Shown in pieces: positions 6,778 to 12,815 of a stretch of DNA of 13,113 nucleotides. The translations under genes were made by a program, and so were the position numbers. Within the stretch, counting starts at the first letter, position 1, and every line of letters begins with the position of its first letter. The DNA is from M0108 sp964523415 (lineage in GTDB: Bacteria > Pseudomonadota > Gammaproteobacteria > Chromatiales > Chromatiaceae), in assembly GCA_964523415.1 (NCBI GenBank), contig CAZFZB010000076.1, positions 1 to 13,113 on the forward strand, read 5' to 3'. The notes under the pieces are model-generated. The model searched no databases. It was not told the DNA's origin and saw only the letters and a program-made list of their open reading frames with translations.

Positions 6778-7416
6778 ATGAATACCAAAACCAAGCTGTT
6801 CGTTATGACACTCGTGATGGCACTGGCGAGCCCCATGGGGCTCTTGGGAGGTGACACCTTGGCGGCCGGTCCCCAGGGAGGACGGGGAATCCGCATCCAA
6901 CCCCTCAGCGCCGATGAGGCCGCAACCCTTTCCTTCATGCGCGAAGAGGAAAAACTGGCTCGGGATATCTATCTGAACATGGCCTCGCGTTGGGCCCTGC
7001 CACCCTTTGCCACGATCGCCAAGTCTGAGCAACAGCACATGGATGCGATCAAGGCCAAGCTGGACAAGTACGCCCTGCCAGATCCGGCCCTTAACGAGAT
7101 CGGCGCCTTCAGGAACCCGGAACTCCAGGCCCTGTACGAGGACCTGATGAATCGGGGAGAGACCTCTTACCTGGAGGCGCTCCGGGTGGGTAGCCTCATC
7201 GAGGAGGTGGATATCGAGGACCTCGAGAATGCCATCGCCGCCACAAACCATGCGGACCTGGACCAGGTATATGGCAACCTGCTGCGCGGCTCGCGCAATC
7301 ACCTGCGCGCCTTCGCCCGGGAGATCGAGCGCCAGGGTGCCGTGTACGAGGCGCAATACCTCGACCAGGAGGGCGTTGACGCTATCATCGACAGCCCCAT
7401 GGAGCGAGGCAAGTAA
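6778..7416 (+). CDS. Exported DUF2202 (ferritin-like fold) protein
   Basis: The 212-residue protein has an N-terminal signal peptide (about 1-30, hydrophobic core FVMTLVMALA, ending TLAAG) followed by a full DUF2202 domain (about 42-205). Family hallmarks visible are LSFMREEEKLARDIYL (51-66), SEQQHMDAI (83-91), GAFRNPELQALYEDL (109-123), GSLIEEVDIEDLE (138-150) and GSRNHLRAF (171-179). The E57/E58, E84-x2-H87, E142/E143 and H175 pattern suggests a four-helix ferritin-like bundle that may hold a di-metal site. The function of the family is not established. The ATG at 6778 has an AGAGAGGAAAG Shine-Dalgarno region upstream. It stands alone on the plus strand and is followed by gene-free DNA. Its place among other exported and metal-linked genes suggests an envelope role connected with metal or oxidative stress, which is inferred. 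Confidence 0.9.
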   Translation: MNTKTKLFVMTLVMALASPMGLLGGDTLAAGPQGGRGIRIQPLSADEAATLSFMREEEKLARDIYLNMASRWALPPFATIAKSEQQHMDAIKAKLDKYALPDPALNEIGAFRNPELQALYEDLMNRGETSYLEALRVGSLIEEVDIEDLENAIAATNHADLDQVYGNLLRGSRNHLRAFAREIERQGAVYEAQYLDQEGVDAIIDSPMERGK

Positions 7417-7763
7417 CCCGGTCGGTCACCAAGGAGGCGCATTCCCGCCAGGTTGGCGGCCCTGCGCCTCATCAATCCTTTCTACTTTGAGTGAAGGTCG
7501 CTCCCTGGATTCCTTCCCCTCCCTTCTGACTCGTCACACCTCTCGACCAACCCCTCCCCACCCCTACCAACCCCCTCCCCGAGGAGGGCACAGGAGATAC
7601 ACTGATTTTCCAACCTTGCTGCACAAATGACCCGCGCTCATGGCACATCCTTAATCCTGACGGTAAGGCACTCAGCTCCCCGATCGGGGGCAGGGACACC
7701 GAGGCTAACCCTCCCCCTTTCTCAGAGCCATGGGGCCTTTGATTGAATCAGAGGAGCAGGATC
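7417..7763. other. Gene-free stretch with hairpins between the DUF2202 and CpxP-like genes
   Basis: I find no convincing gene here. It holds three inverted repeats: CCGCCA-GGT-TGGCGG (7445-7459), CCCTCC-CCGA-GGAGGG (7573-7588) and the palindrome CCCCGATCGGGG (7678-7689). About 7497-7580 is strongly C/T-rich with repeated CCCCTCC blocks, like intergenic repeat debris found in many GC-rich genomes. A CTTAAT half-site (7650-7655) has only a poor partner near 7662. A promoter for the downstream gene must lie here, but I cannot place it with confidence. Confidence 0.55.
7445..7459 (+). terminator. Possible weak terminator after the DUF2202 gene
   Basis: A perfect 6-bp stem CCGCCA/TGGCGG with a GGT loop begins 28 bases after the DUF2202 stop. 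No T-run follows directly, so it could equally be a transcript-end stabiliser or chance. Confidence 0.3.
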
Positions 7764-8177
7764 ATGGAAAAATCGACTCAAGCCAGTGCCATCATCCTGA
7801 TGGCGATTGCAACCACGGCCTTGGCGCAACCCCTAGGCGGCTATGGTCCCGGCCCGGGACCGGGCGGTCGCGGCATGATGTCAGGCGCACCCTGCCTGGG
7901 CGGATTTGGTCGGGGCCCAGGCGGTGGAGGGGGACCTGCCGGGGTCGAGTTCAGGGTCCAGCGCATGACCCAAATGCTGGGGTTAAGCCCCAAGCAACAG
8001 GACCAAGTCAGAGACATCCTGGAGGGACAACAAAACAACCGCCAAGCCATGCGGTCCGCCATGCGGACGGAGGTGGATGCCATACTGACCCCGCAACAGC
8101 GCGCCCTGCATACCCAACTCATGAACGGAGGCGGGGGGGGTGGCTATGGGGGCGGATACGGCCGCCAAGGCTGGTGA
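7764..8177 (+). CDS. Exported CpxP/Spy-like (LTxxQ) protein with Gly-rich ends
   Basis: The 137-residue protein has a signal peptide (about 1-22, ending ALAQ). A Gly/Pro-rich segment follows (24-60), then a helical core with the two repeats of this family: LGLSPKQQDQVRDIL (about 72-86) and ILTPQQRALHTQLM (about 107-120). It ends in a Gly/Tyr tail (GGGGGGYGGGYG). CpxP and Spy relatives are periplasmic chaperones or modulators of envelope-stress sensor kinases and often respond to metals. Here the core is short and the Gly-rich ends are unusual. I chose the ATG at 7764 because GAGGAG lies at good distance and the signal peptide starts there; an upstream in-frame ATG (7743) is disfavoured. It converges with the Gly-rich gene at 8232 and is about 580 bases from the OmpR/EnvZ-like genes, a plausible regulatory partner by position only. 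Confidence 0.78.
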   Translation: MEKSTQASAIILMAIATTALAQPLGGYGPGPGPGGRGMMSGAPCLGGFGRGPGGGGGPAGVEFRVQRMTQMLGLSPKQQDQVRDILEGQQNNRQAMRSAMRTEVDAILTPQQRALHTQLMNGGGGGGYGGGYGRQGW

Positions 8178-8231
8178 CGGTCGGCCTTGCGGGGAGATCT
8201 AACCTGCCGTAACGGCGGTGCTGAGAGGCCG

Positions 8232-8606
8232 CTATCGCCTCCCGCCCATGCCCTGCCCGCCTGCGCCGCGCCCACCCCCTTGGCCACCGCCCTCGCCACC
8301 CGATAGTTGACGCTGGCGCGCTTCATACCCGCTCCCGTAGGGCAGCCTGCCGGACTGTCCGGAGCCGACGCCCTTGGAGCGGGTACCCAGGTCCGGCAAT
8401 TCCGCGAAATTCCCCTGAGGATTCTTGGACCCACCTGGCAAGGCCGCGAACGCGGAGGAACCCATGGCATAGGCTGGGATCGAGAGATTCAGCGGCCTGA
8501 CCGCCTCATGGGGCGACCCGGTATCTCCCTCGGCCTGCTGAGCCCAAAGGGGTACCGCCAGGGTGGCCAGGCAAAGGAGGGTTGGAATAGGGAAGCGTAG
8601 GAACAC
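8232..8606 (-). CDS. Exported Gly-rich protein, function unknown
   Basis: The 124-residue protein is assigned to a GTG start at 8606, with AAGG five bases upstream. This gives a good signal peptide (FLRFPIPTLLCLATLAVPLWAQ, cleavage near residue 22). The frame stays open upstream, but that part crosses the divergent promoter region and is not protein-like. The mature part has an Ala/Pro/Leu region (about 35-75), then a Gly/Ser/Arg region finishing GGEGGGQGGGRGAGGQGMGGRR. No known domain is recognised. It is divergent from the OmpR-like regulator gene (147 bases between starts) and convergent with the CpxP-like gene, which also has Gly-rich ends. Divergent placement suggests control from the shared regulatory region. 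Moderately sure that it is a real gene, because of the signal peptide and codon bias. Confidence 0.6.
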   Translation of the reverse strand: MFLRFPIPTLLCLATLAVPLWAQQAEGDTGSPHEAVRPLNLSIPAYAMGSSAFAALPGGSKNPQGNFAELPDLGTRSKGVGSGQSGRLPYGSGYEARQRQLSGGEGGGQGGGRGAGGQGMGGRR

Positions 8607-8686
8607 GGCACCTTGGCCTAAGATTTTTCGAGTGAAGGCATTCTTGCAGAGTTGCGCAACAAGCCCATGTCCTGATCGCGTCAGAT

Positions 8687-8716
8687 CATTTCCGTTTGTA
8701 ACCGAATATTTCCGCC
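8687..8716 (+). promoter_or_regulatory. OmpR-like phased operator upstream of the response-regulator gene
   Basis: Three elements carry CCG at exact 10-bp spacing (8692-8694, 8702-8704, 8712-8714). The outer two share ATTTCCG (8688-8694 and 8708-8714) and the middle one reads TGTAACCG. OmpR binds tandem 10-bp half-sites, and TGTAAC is a known core of its sites, so this is a plausible autoregulatory or divergent operator. It also serves as upstream sequence for the Gly-rich gene on the other strand. Confidence 0.45.
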
Positions 8717-8741
8717 TCTGTGAAGCTGGCAGGACGCGCGA

Positions 8742-8747
8742 TATACT
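8742..8747 (+). promoter_or_regulatory. -10-like TATACT directly before the regulator start
   Basis: TATACT is a 5/6 match to the -10 consensus and ends six bases before the ATG at 8754. With the usual spacing, transcription would begin at or within a base or two of the start codon. No good -35 lies upstream (TGTGAA or GTGAAG at best), in line with an activator acting at 8687-8716. No Shine-Dalgarno sequence precedes the ATG. Confidence 0.4.
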
Positions 8748-8753
8748 CGAAAA

Positions 8754-9478
8754 ATGAATAGCCTCAACGCAGACCGCATCCTGGTTGTCGATGACGACCC
8801 CGCCCTGCGGAACCTGCTGGCTGAATACCTTACCCTCAATGGCCTGAAGGTGGAAACCGTTTGTGACGGGACCGCCATGCGACACTCCTTCGCCAGGGAA
8901 ATTCCCGATGCAATCGTACTCGACCTGATGTTACCAGGCGAAGACGGCTTGAGCCTGGTGAGGGAGTTGCGGGCCCATTCACGGGTTCCCATCCTGATGT
9001 TGTCGGCACGGGGCGAGGAAATCGACCGTGTCGTCGGTCTTGAGGTAGGTGCCGACGATTATCTGGCCAAGCCCTTCAGCCCGCGCGAGTTGTTGGCCCG
9101 ACTCCATGCCTTGGTACGTCGCGCCAGGTCCAGCCCCAGCCCCGCTGACGGCTCCACGACCCCGAGCCCCCTTGAGCAACACCATTTTGGCCCCTTCGTC
9201 CTCGACTTAGCGGCGCGACGCCTCTTGCGGAACGGTAAGGAGGAGCGCCTGACCGGGGCGGAATTCGACCTCTTGCGGCTCTTGGTGGAACGCCCCAATC
9301 GCGTCCTTTCCCGCGACAGTTTGATCGACCTCCTCAGGGGTTTCGATCGCGACCCCTTCGACCGCAGTATCGATATTCGTGTCACCCGTCTTCGGCGAAA
9401 GATCGAGACCAACCCTAGCGCCCCGGCCTATATTCGCACCGTCCGAGGTCAGGGCTACCTGTTCAATCCCCGCGGCGA
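8754..9478 (+). CDS. OmpR-like response regulator (3' end in gap 2)
   Basis: This is a DNA-binding response regulator of which 241 residues are visible, essentially the full family length. Receiver: D13/D14, phosphoacceptor D57 (IVLDLMLPG), S84 and K106 (DDYLAKPF). Winged helix: about 143-239, with recognition-helix region DRSIDIRVTRLRRKIE and the terminal IRTVRGQGYLFNPRG. The N-terminus (ADRILVVDDDPALRNLLAEYL) is OmpR-like. The ATG at 8754 lacks a Shine-Dalgarno sequence and follows a TATACT element closely. The stop codon lies in the gap. The frame happens to run through the N run into the kinase, but this is not a fusion: the regulator is already complete by family length and the kinase resumes in its second membrane segment. 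The partner is the EnvZ-like kinase downstream. Confidence 0.92.
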
Positions 9479-9578
9479 NNNNNNNNNNNNNNNNNNNNNN
9501 NNNNNNNNNNNNNNNNNNNNNNNNNNNNNNNNNNNNNNNNNNNNNNNNNNNNNNNNNNNNNNNNNNNNNNNNNNNNNN
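9479..9578. other. Assembly gap (100 N) inside the regulator/kinase pair
   Basis: There are exactly 100 undefined bases, a placeholder length. The missing sequence should include the regulator stop, the kinase start, TM1 and most of the periplasmic sensor. By comparison with EnvZ (phosphoacceptor H243) about 140 residues are absent, so the real gap is probably over 400 bases. Confidence 0.95.
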
Positions 9579-10550
9579 ATCGCCGTGGGATTCCCATCGC
9601 GGCGTGTCGGTACCCAACCGCTGCGTACCCTCTTCATTGCCCTGGGAACGGGGTTGATCCTGGCCATGCTTGCCGCGATCTGGCTGGCAAGGCTTACCGC
9701 TGGCCCCCTAGCCCGCCTGGAAAAGGCCACCGCCGTCATCGGACGGGGGGAAATCCCGGACCTGCTTCCGGAAACCGGACCACGCGAACTGGCCGCCTTA
9801 GCGGCCCATTTCAACCAGATGGCGCGCCAGGTACGTGAACTGCTGGCGGTCCGGACCACCCTCATGGCCGGCGTCTCCCACGACCTGCGCACCCCTCTGG
9901 CCCGGATGCGCTTGGCCCTGGCCCTGCTGGCGGAACAGCCCTCGCCAAGGTTGATCGACCGCCTGGAACAGGACATAGGCGAAATGGATCAACTCATCGG
10001 CAAGGTCTTAGAACTGGCGCGTGGCCTGGAGACTGAAGGGGGGGAGGTTCTCGAACTGAGGGACTGGCTCGCCCAATTGGCGAGTCATTATCCTTCCGGC
10101 CGGGTGCGTTACACCCCGCCCCCCTATTCCTGCCCCTTACGGCTGCCGCCCCTCACCTTGCGCCGCGTCATGGAGAATCTCCTGGACAATGCCCTTCGTT
10201 ACGGCGATGGCCAGCCCATCGACCTGGTACTGGAAGAAACGGAATCCGCGGTGAGTATCGGAGTGCTCGACAGAGGCCCTGGTATACCAGCCCATCAGAT
10301 CGAGGCGGTCTTCCAACCCTTCTACCGCATCGATGGCTCACGCAGCCCCATCACCGGCGGCTCTGGTCTAGGATTGGCCATCGTGCGGCAACTGGCGACA
10401 GTCCAGGGGTGGCGGGTCCAGTTGCGACCCCGCGAGGCGGGTGGGTTGGAGGCCTGGCTCACCCTCAGCACCGCGCCTTGCTCCACGAATCACCGGGCCC
10501 CTGCTACCGATGGCCCCCTCACAAGGGGCGCATCCGCCCCTGTTACTTAA
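9579..10550 (+). CDS. EnvZ-like sensor histidine kinase (5' end in gap 2)
   Basis: Visible are 323 C-terminal residues of an inner-membrane sensor kinase. They start just before TM2 (about 17-38 of the fragment: TLFIALGTGLILAMLAAIWL), then HAMP (about 39-92, TAGPLARLEKAT to QVRELLAV), the H-box MAGVSHDLRTPLARMRLA with phosphoacceptor H101, N-box MENLLDNALRYG, G1 DRGPGI, F-box FQPFYR and G2 GGSGLGLAI. This order and spacing match EnvZ. TM1 and the periplasmic sensor are lost in the gap, so the stimulus cannot be judged. A short tail of about 30 residues after the ATPase domain looks disordered. The downstream CDF gene begins 125 bases later, with its own operator in between. The pair is probably one operon with the OmpR-like gene. 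Confidence 0.9.
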   Translation: MAVGFPSRRVGTQPLRTLFIALGTGLILAMLAAIWLARLTAGPLARLEKATAVIGRGEIPDLLPETGPRELAALAAHFNQMARQVRELLAVRTTLMAGVSHDLRTPLARMRLALALLAEQPSPRLIDRLEQDIGEMDQLIGKVLELARGLETEGGEVLELRDWLAQLASHYPSGRVRYTPPPYSCPLRLPPLTLRRVMENLLDNALRYGDGQPIDLVLEETESAVSIGVLDRGPGIPAHQIEAVFQPFYRIDGSRSPITGGSGLGLAIVRQLATVQGWRVQLRPREAGGLEAWLTLSTAPCSTNHRAPATDGPLTRGASAPVT

Positions 10551-10594
10551 CCTCCGCCCCTCGGGTACGGCCCTCTCTACCGCTCAGCCATCGC

Positions 10595-10627
10595 TTTAAG
10601 GAGCCCTTAAGGATACCCCATCACAAT
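10595..10627 (+). promoter_or_regulatory. PmrA/QseB-like tandem box and -10 upstream of the CDF gene
   Basis: TTTAAG (10595-10600) and CTTAAG (10606-10611) are separated by five bases (11-bp period), fitting the YTTAAK-N5-YTTAAK type box bound by PmrA and the related QseB. CACAAT (10622-10627) begins ten bases after the box and could be a -10. There is no -35 match, consistent with an activated promoter. The same layout recurs at 11666-11698. Confidence 0.55.
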
Positions 10628-10675
10628 CTCGATATCCGGCAAGTTGCCACCTTGACCAGCAATAGACTCCAACCC

Positions 10676-11575
10676 ATGTCCCAACCTGACCTCAAAGGCT
10701 ACGCCTGGCTGTCGATTGCCGCAGCCCTGACGACCATTCTGCTCAAGACCGGGGCCTGGTGGCTCACGGGGTCCGTAGGGCTGCTCTCCGACGCCGTCGA
10801 ATCCCTGGTCAATCTGGCCGGGGCCATGATGGCCCTCTGGATGTTGACGATCGCGGCCCAGCCCGCGGACGACGACCATTTCTACGGCCATGGCAAGGCG
10901 GAATATTTTTCCAGTGGCTTCGAGGGGTTACTGATCCTGGGCGCGGCTATTGCCATCGGCTGGGCTGCTGTGGATCGGCTCCTCCATCCCCAGGCACTGG
11001 AACAACTCGGAGTGGGTCTGGCCATTTCGGTGGTCGCCTCCATCATCAACCTGCTGACGGCGCTCCTCCTGCTGCGTGCCGGTCGTGAGCACCGCTCCAT
11101 TACCCTGGAAGCGGACGCCCATCACCTGCTCACCGATGTCTGGACCTCCGTCGGGGTGATCCTGGGGGTCGGCGCCGTTTGGGCGACCGGCTGGCTATGG
11201 CTGGATCCTCTGCTGGGCCTCCTGGTGGCCGCGAACATCGTCTGGACCGGGGTGCGTCTGGTCAGTCGCTCCGCCGCTGGCCTCATGGACACGGCCCTCC
11301 CGACGAACCAACAGGATGCCCTCGCGGAGGTTATGGAGAAGTATCGGGGCCAGGGCATCGATTTCCACGCCCTCTGGACCCGTCAGGCCGGCGCGCGGGT
11401 CTTCATCTCCGTTCATGTCCTGGTACCAGGGCGCTGGACAGTAAAGGAGGGGCATGACCTGGTCGAAGGCATCGAGGCCGAGATGCGCGCCGCATTACCT
11501 CATGCCCATGTACTGACCCATCTGGAGCCGATCGAGGACCCCCTGTCTCAACAAGATCAGGATTTGGATCGCTAG
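10676..11575 (+). CDS. CDF-family divalent cation transporter
   Basis: This inner-membrane cation/proton antiporter is expected to export a divalent metal from the cytoplasm. The 299-residue product is of FieF/YiiP size. It has about six membrane segments within residues 10-195, the loop signature HFYGHGKAEYFSSGFEG (68-84), the TM5 motif HLLTD (H150, D154) and a cytoplasmic C-terminal domain (about 205-285: VFISVHVLVPG, then HAHVLTHLEP). The TM2 position that in FieF is DSLVD (D45, D49) reads ESLVN (E42, N46), so the metal or its coordination may differ from canonical zinc transporters. The ATG at 10676 gives a CDF-like N-terminus; the long in-frame upstream extension overlaps the kinase gene and the operator and is rejected. 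There is no strong Shine-Dalgarno sequence. Its position before an RND efflux operon, and a shared operator type, suggest joint control in metal resistance. Confidence 0.9.
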   Translation: MSQPDLKGYAWLSIAAALTTILLKTGAWWLTGSVGLLSDAVESLVNLAGAMMALWMLTIAAQPADDDHFYGHGKAEYFSSGFEGLLILGAAIAIGWAAVDRLLHPQALEQLGVGLAISVVASIINLLTALLLLRAGREHRSITLEADAHHLLTDVWTSVGVILGVGAVWATGWLWLDPLLGLLVAANIVWTGVRLVSRSAAGLMDTALPTNQQDALAEVMEKYRGQGIDFHALWTRQAGARVFISVHVLVPGRWTVKEGHDLVEGIEAEMRAALPHAHVLTHLEPIEDPLSQQDQDLDR

Positions 11576-11601
11576 CCTGCCATGACCTGGAGCATGAAAA
11601 A

Positions 11602-11659
11602 AGGAGGCCTGGGCCTGATCCGCCCTACCCCCCCCGCTTCCGACCGAGAAGGGCCTCCT
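11602..11659. repeat. Separated inverted repeat between the CDF gene and the RND operon
   Basis: AGGAGGCC (11602-11609) and GGCCTCCT (11652-11659) are perfect 8-bp arms 42 bases apart, just before the tandem box at 11666. A run of A lies left of the first arm (11597-11602) and a run of eight C lies in the loop. It could fold at the end of the CDF transcript, but no T-tract follows, so a terminator is not supported. Confidence 0.35.
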
Positions 11660-11665
11660 GACATC

Positions 11666-11698
11666 CTTAAGTTGACCTTAAGGCGAACCGACTATCAT
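11666..11698 (+). promoter_or_regulatory. PmrA/QseB-like tandem box and promoter upstream of the RND operon
   Basis: A perfect CTTAAG-N5-CTTAAG (11666-11671 and 11677-11682) overlaps a possible -35 TTGACC (11672-11677). TATCAT (11693-11698, 5/6 match to the -10 consensus) begins ten bases after the box, with 15 bases between -35 and -10, short for an unaided promoter. The adaptor gene starts at 11739. Box type and spacing match the site before the CDF gene. Confidence 0.6.
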
Positions 11699-11738
11699 TC
11701 ATTTCTGCCGTAGAACCTCTCCCGTACGAGTTCAGATC

Positions 11739-12815
11739 ATGTTCAAGCCTCACCCGCTTCGGTTCCTCCTCCTCTGGCTCCCGTCTACGCTGGCCTGGTC
11801 AGCCGGCGAGCCACTGCTCCTGCAACCGTCTCAAATCAAGTCCCTGGGCATCGAGACCCTGGTCATCGGTGAAGCCATGGAGGCTCGTCCCAGCCGGCTG
11901 CCCGCCCGGGTGGTGGTGCCAACCGACCAGATCCGCCTCGTCTCCGCCCCCGTCGCGGGTCTGGTCGAACGGCTGGCGGTCGCCACGGGGGCCAGGGTCA
12001 AGAAAGGGGAGGTCGTGGCCCGCATCGCCAGCCCGGAGGCCCTCACCTTGCAGCGTGATGCAATGGAGGCGAGTACCCAATCCAGCCTCCAGCAGCAAAA
12101 CCTCAAACGCGATGAGCAGTTGTACGCGGAGGGGCTGATCGCCGAATCCCGTCTTCAGGCCACGCGCGCGGCCGCCAGCCTGGCGGCCGCCCGGGCCACC
12201 GAGAGCCAGCAGCATCTGGAGTTGGCCGGCGTGACCAGCAAGGGCGGGGGTCCCCTGATCCTTTCCGCCCCCATGGATGGCGTGGTCCTCGAACAGGGGG
12301 CCGCCCTGGGGCAACGAGTCGAGGCCTCGGCGGTGATTTACCGCATTGCCCAACTCGCACCGCTATGGCTGGAGATTCAGGCCCCGACCAGCATCTTCAA
12401 CGGGCTGGCCGAGGGAAACTTGGTCCGAATCCCCGGTAGCGATATTCAAGGCAGCCTGATCGCCATTGGGCCCAGCATCGATACGGCCAGCCAGACCCGG
12501 CTGCTACGGGCGCTCGTCAGCGAGGGTGCCGAACAACTGACGCCAGGGCAATCGGTCGAGGTCGAGATCGCCCAGGTTAACGCCCAGGACCAGCGCCTGC
12601 CCGCCGCCGCCGTGATACGTCAGGGGGGCCAGGCCTTCGCCTTCGTGCAGATCGCCAGCGATGACAAGGGCTCCAGTTTCGAGGCCAGGCCGGTACGGAT
12701 CATCAACCAGAGTGGCGAAGGCCTGCGGGTTGCGGGTCTCAAGGCGGGCGACCGGGTGGTATTGAAGGGCGTCTCCAGCCTCAAGGCCATGATGTCCGGC
12801 ATCGAGGGTGAATGA
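11739..12815 (+). CDS. RND efflux membrane-fusion (periplasmic adaptor) protein
   Basis: The adaptor is expected to link an inner-membrane RND pump to an outer-membrane channel. The 358-residue product has a signal peptide (about 1-22, hydrophobic FLLLWLPSTLAWSA; no lipobox Cys), a first lipoyl half (SAPVAGLVERLAVATGARVKKGEVVARI, about 69-96), a helical hairpin (about 98-165, heptad-like, Gln/Ala-rich), the second lipoyl half (LSAPMDGVVLEQGAALGQRVE, about 175-195), then beta-barrel and membrane-proximal domains (about 205-350). This order is that of CusB/CzcB-type adaptors, and the downstream gene is a heavy-metal-type permease. Its stop overlaps the permease start, so the two are translationally coupled. 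The long purine-poor leader has no strong Shine-Dalgarno sequence. The substrate metal cannot be told from sequence: no Met-rich CusB-like N-terminus is present and no His-rich tail is seen. Confidence 0.9.
   Translation: MFKPHPLRFLLLWLPSTLAWSAGEPLLLQPSQIKSLGIETLVIGEAMEARPSRLPARVVVPTDQIRLVSAPVAGLVERLAVATGARVKKGEVVARIASPEALTLQRDAMEASTQSSLQQQNLKRDEQLYAEGLIAESRLQATRAAASLAAARATESQQHLELAGVTSKGGGPLILSAPMDGVVLEQGAALGQRVEASAVIYRIAQLAPLWLEIQAPTSIFNGLAEGNLVRIPGSDIQGSLIAIGPSIDTASQTRLLRALVSEGAEQLTPGQSVEVEIAQVNAQDQRLPAAAVIRQGGQAFAFVQIASDDKGSSFEARPVRIINQSGEGLRVAGLKAGDRVVLKGVSSLKAMMSGIEGE

Noticed and set aside
6541..7356. Long minus-strand ORF opposite the DUF2202 gene
   Set aside because: The plus strand encodes a complete DUF2202 protein with signal peptide and ribosome binding site; this is its antisense shadow.
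7650..7667. A third tandem box before the CpxP-like gene
   Set aside because: CTTAAT at 7650 has no good partner at 11-bp spacing (CGGTAA); only a 4/6 match one base off.
8646..8684. Palindromes TTGCGCAA and CTGA-N5-TCAG in the divergent region
   Set aside because: They are short and expected by chance at this base composition; no link to a known binding protein.
8754..10550. A single 598-residue regulator-kinase fusion protein
   Set aside because: The frame continues only across a 100-N placeholder. Both parts match separate, normally unfused proteins and the kinase lacks its N-terminus.
11582..11713. A 43-codon ORF (MTWSMKKGG...) between the CDF gene and the RND operon
   Set aside because: It has no Shine-Dalgarno sequence, no protein-like features, and covers the tandem box and promoter, which explain this DNA better.
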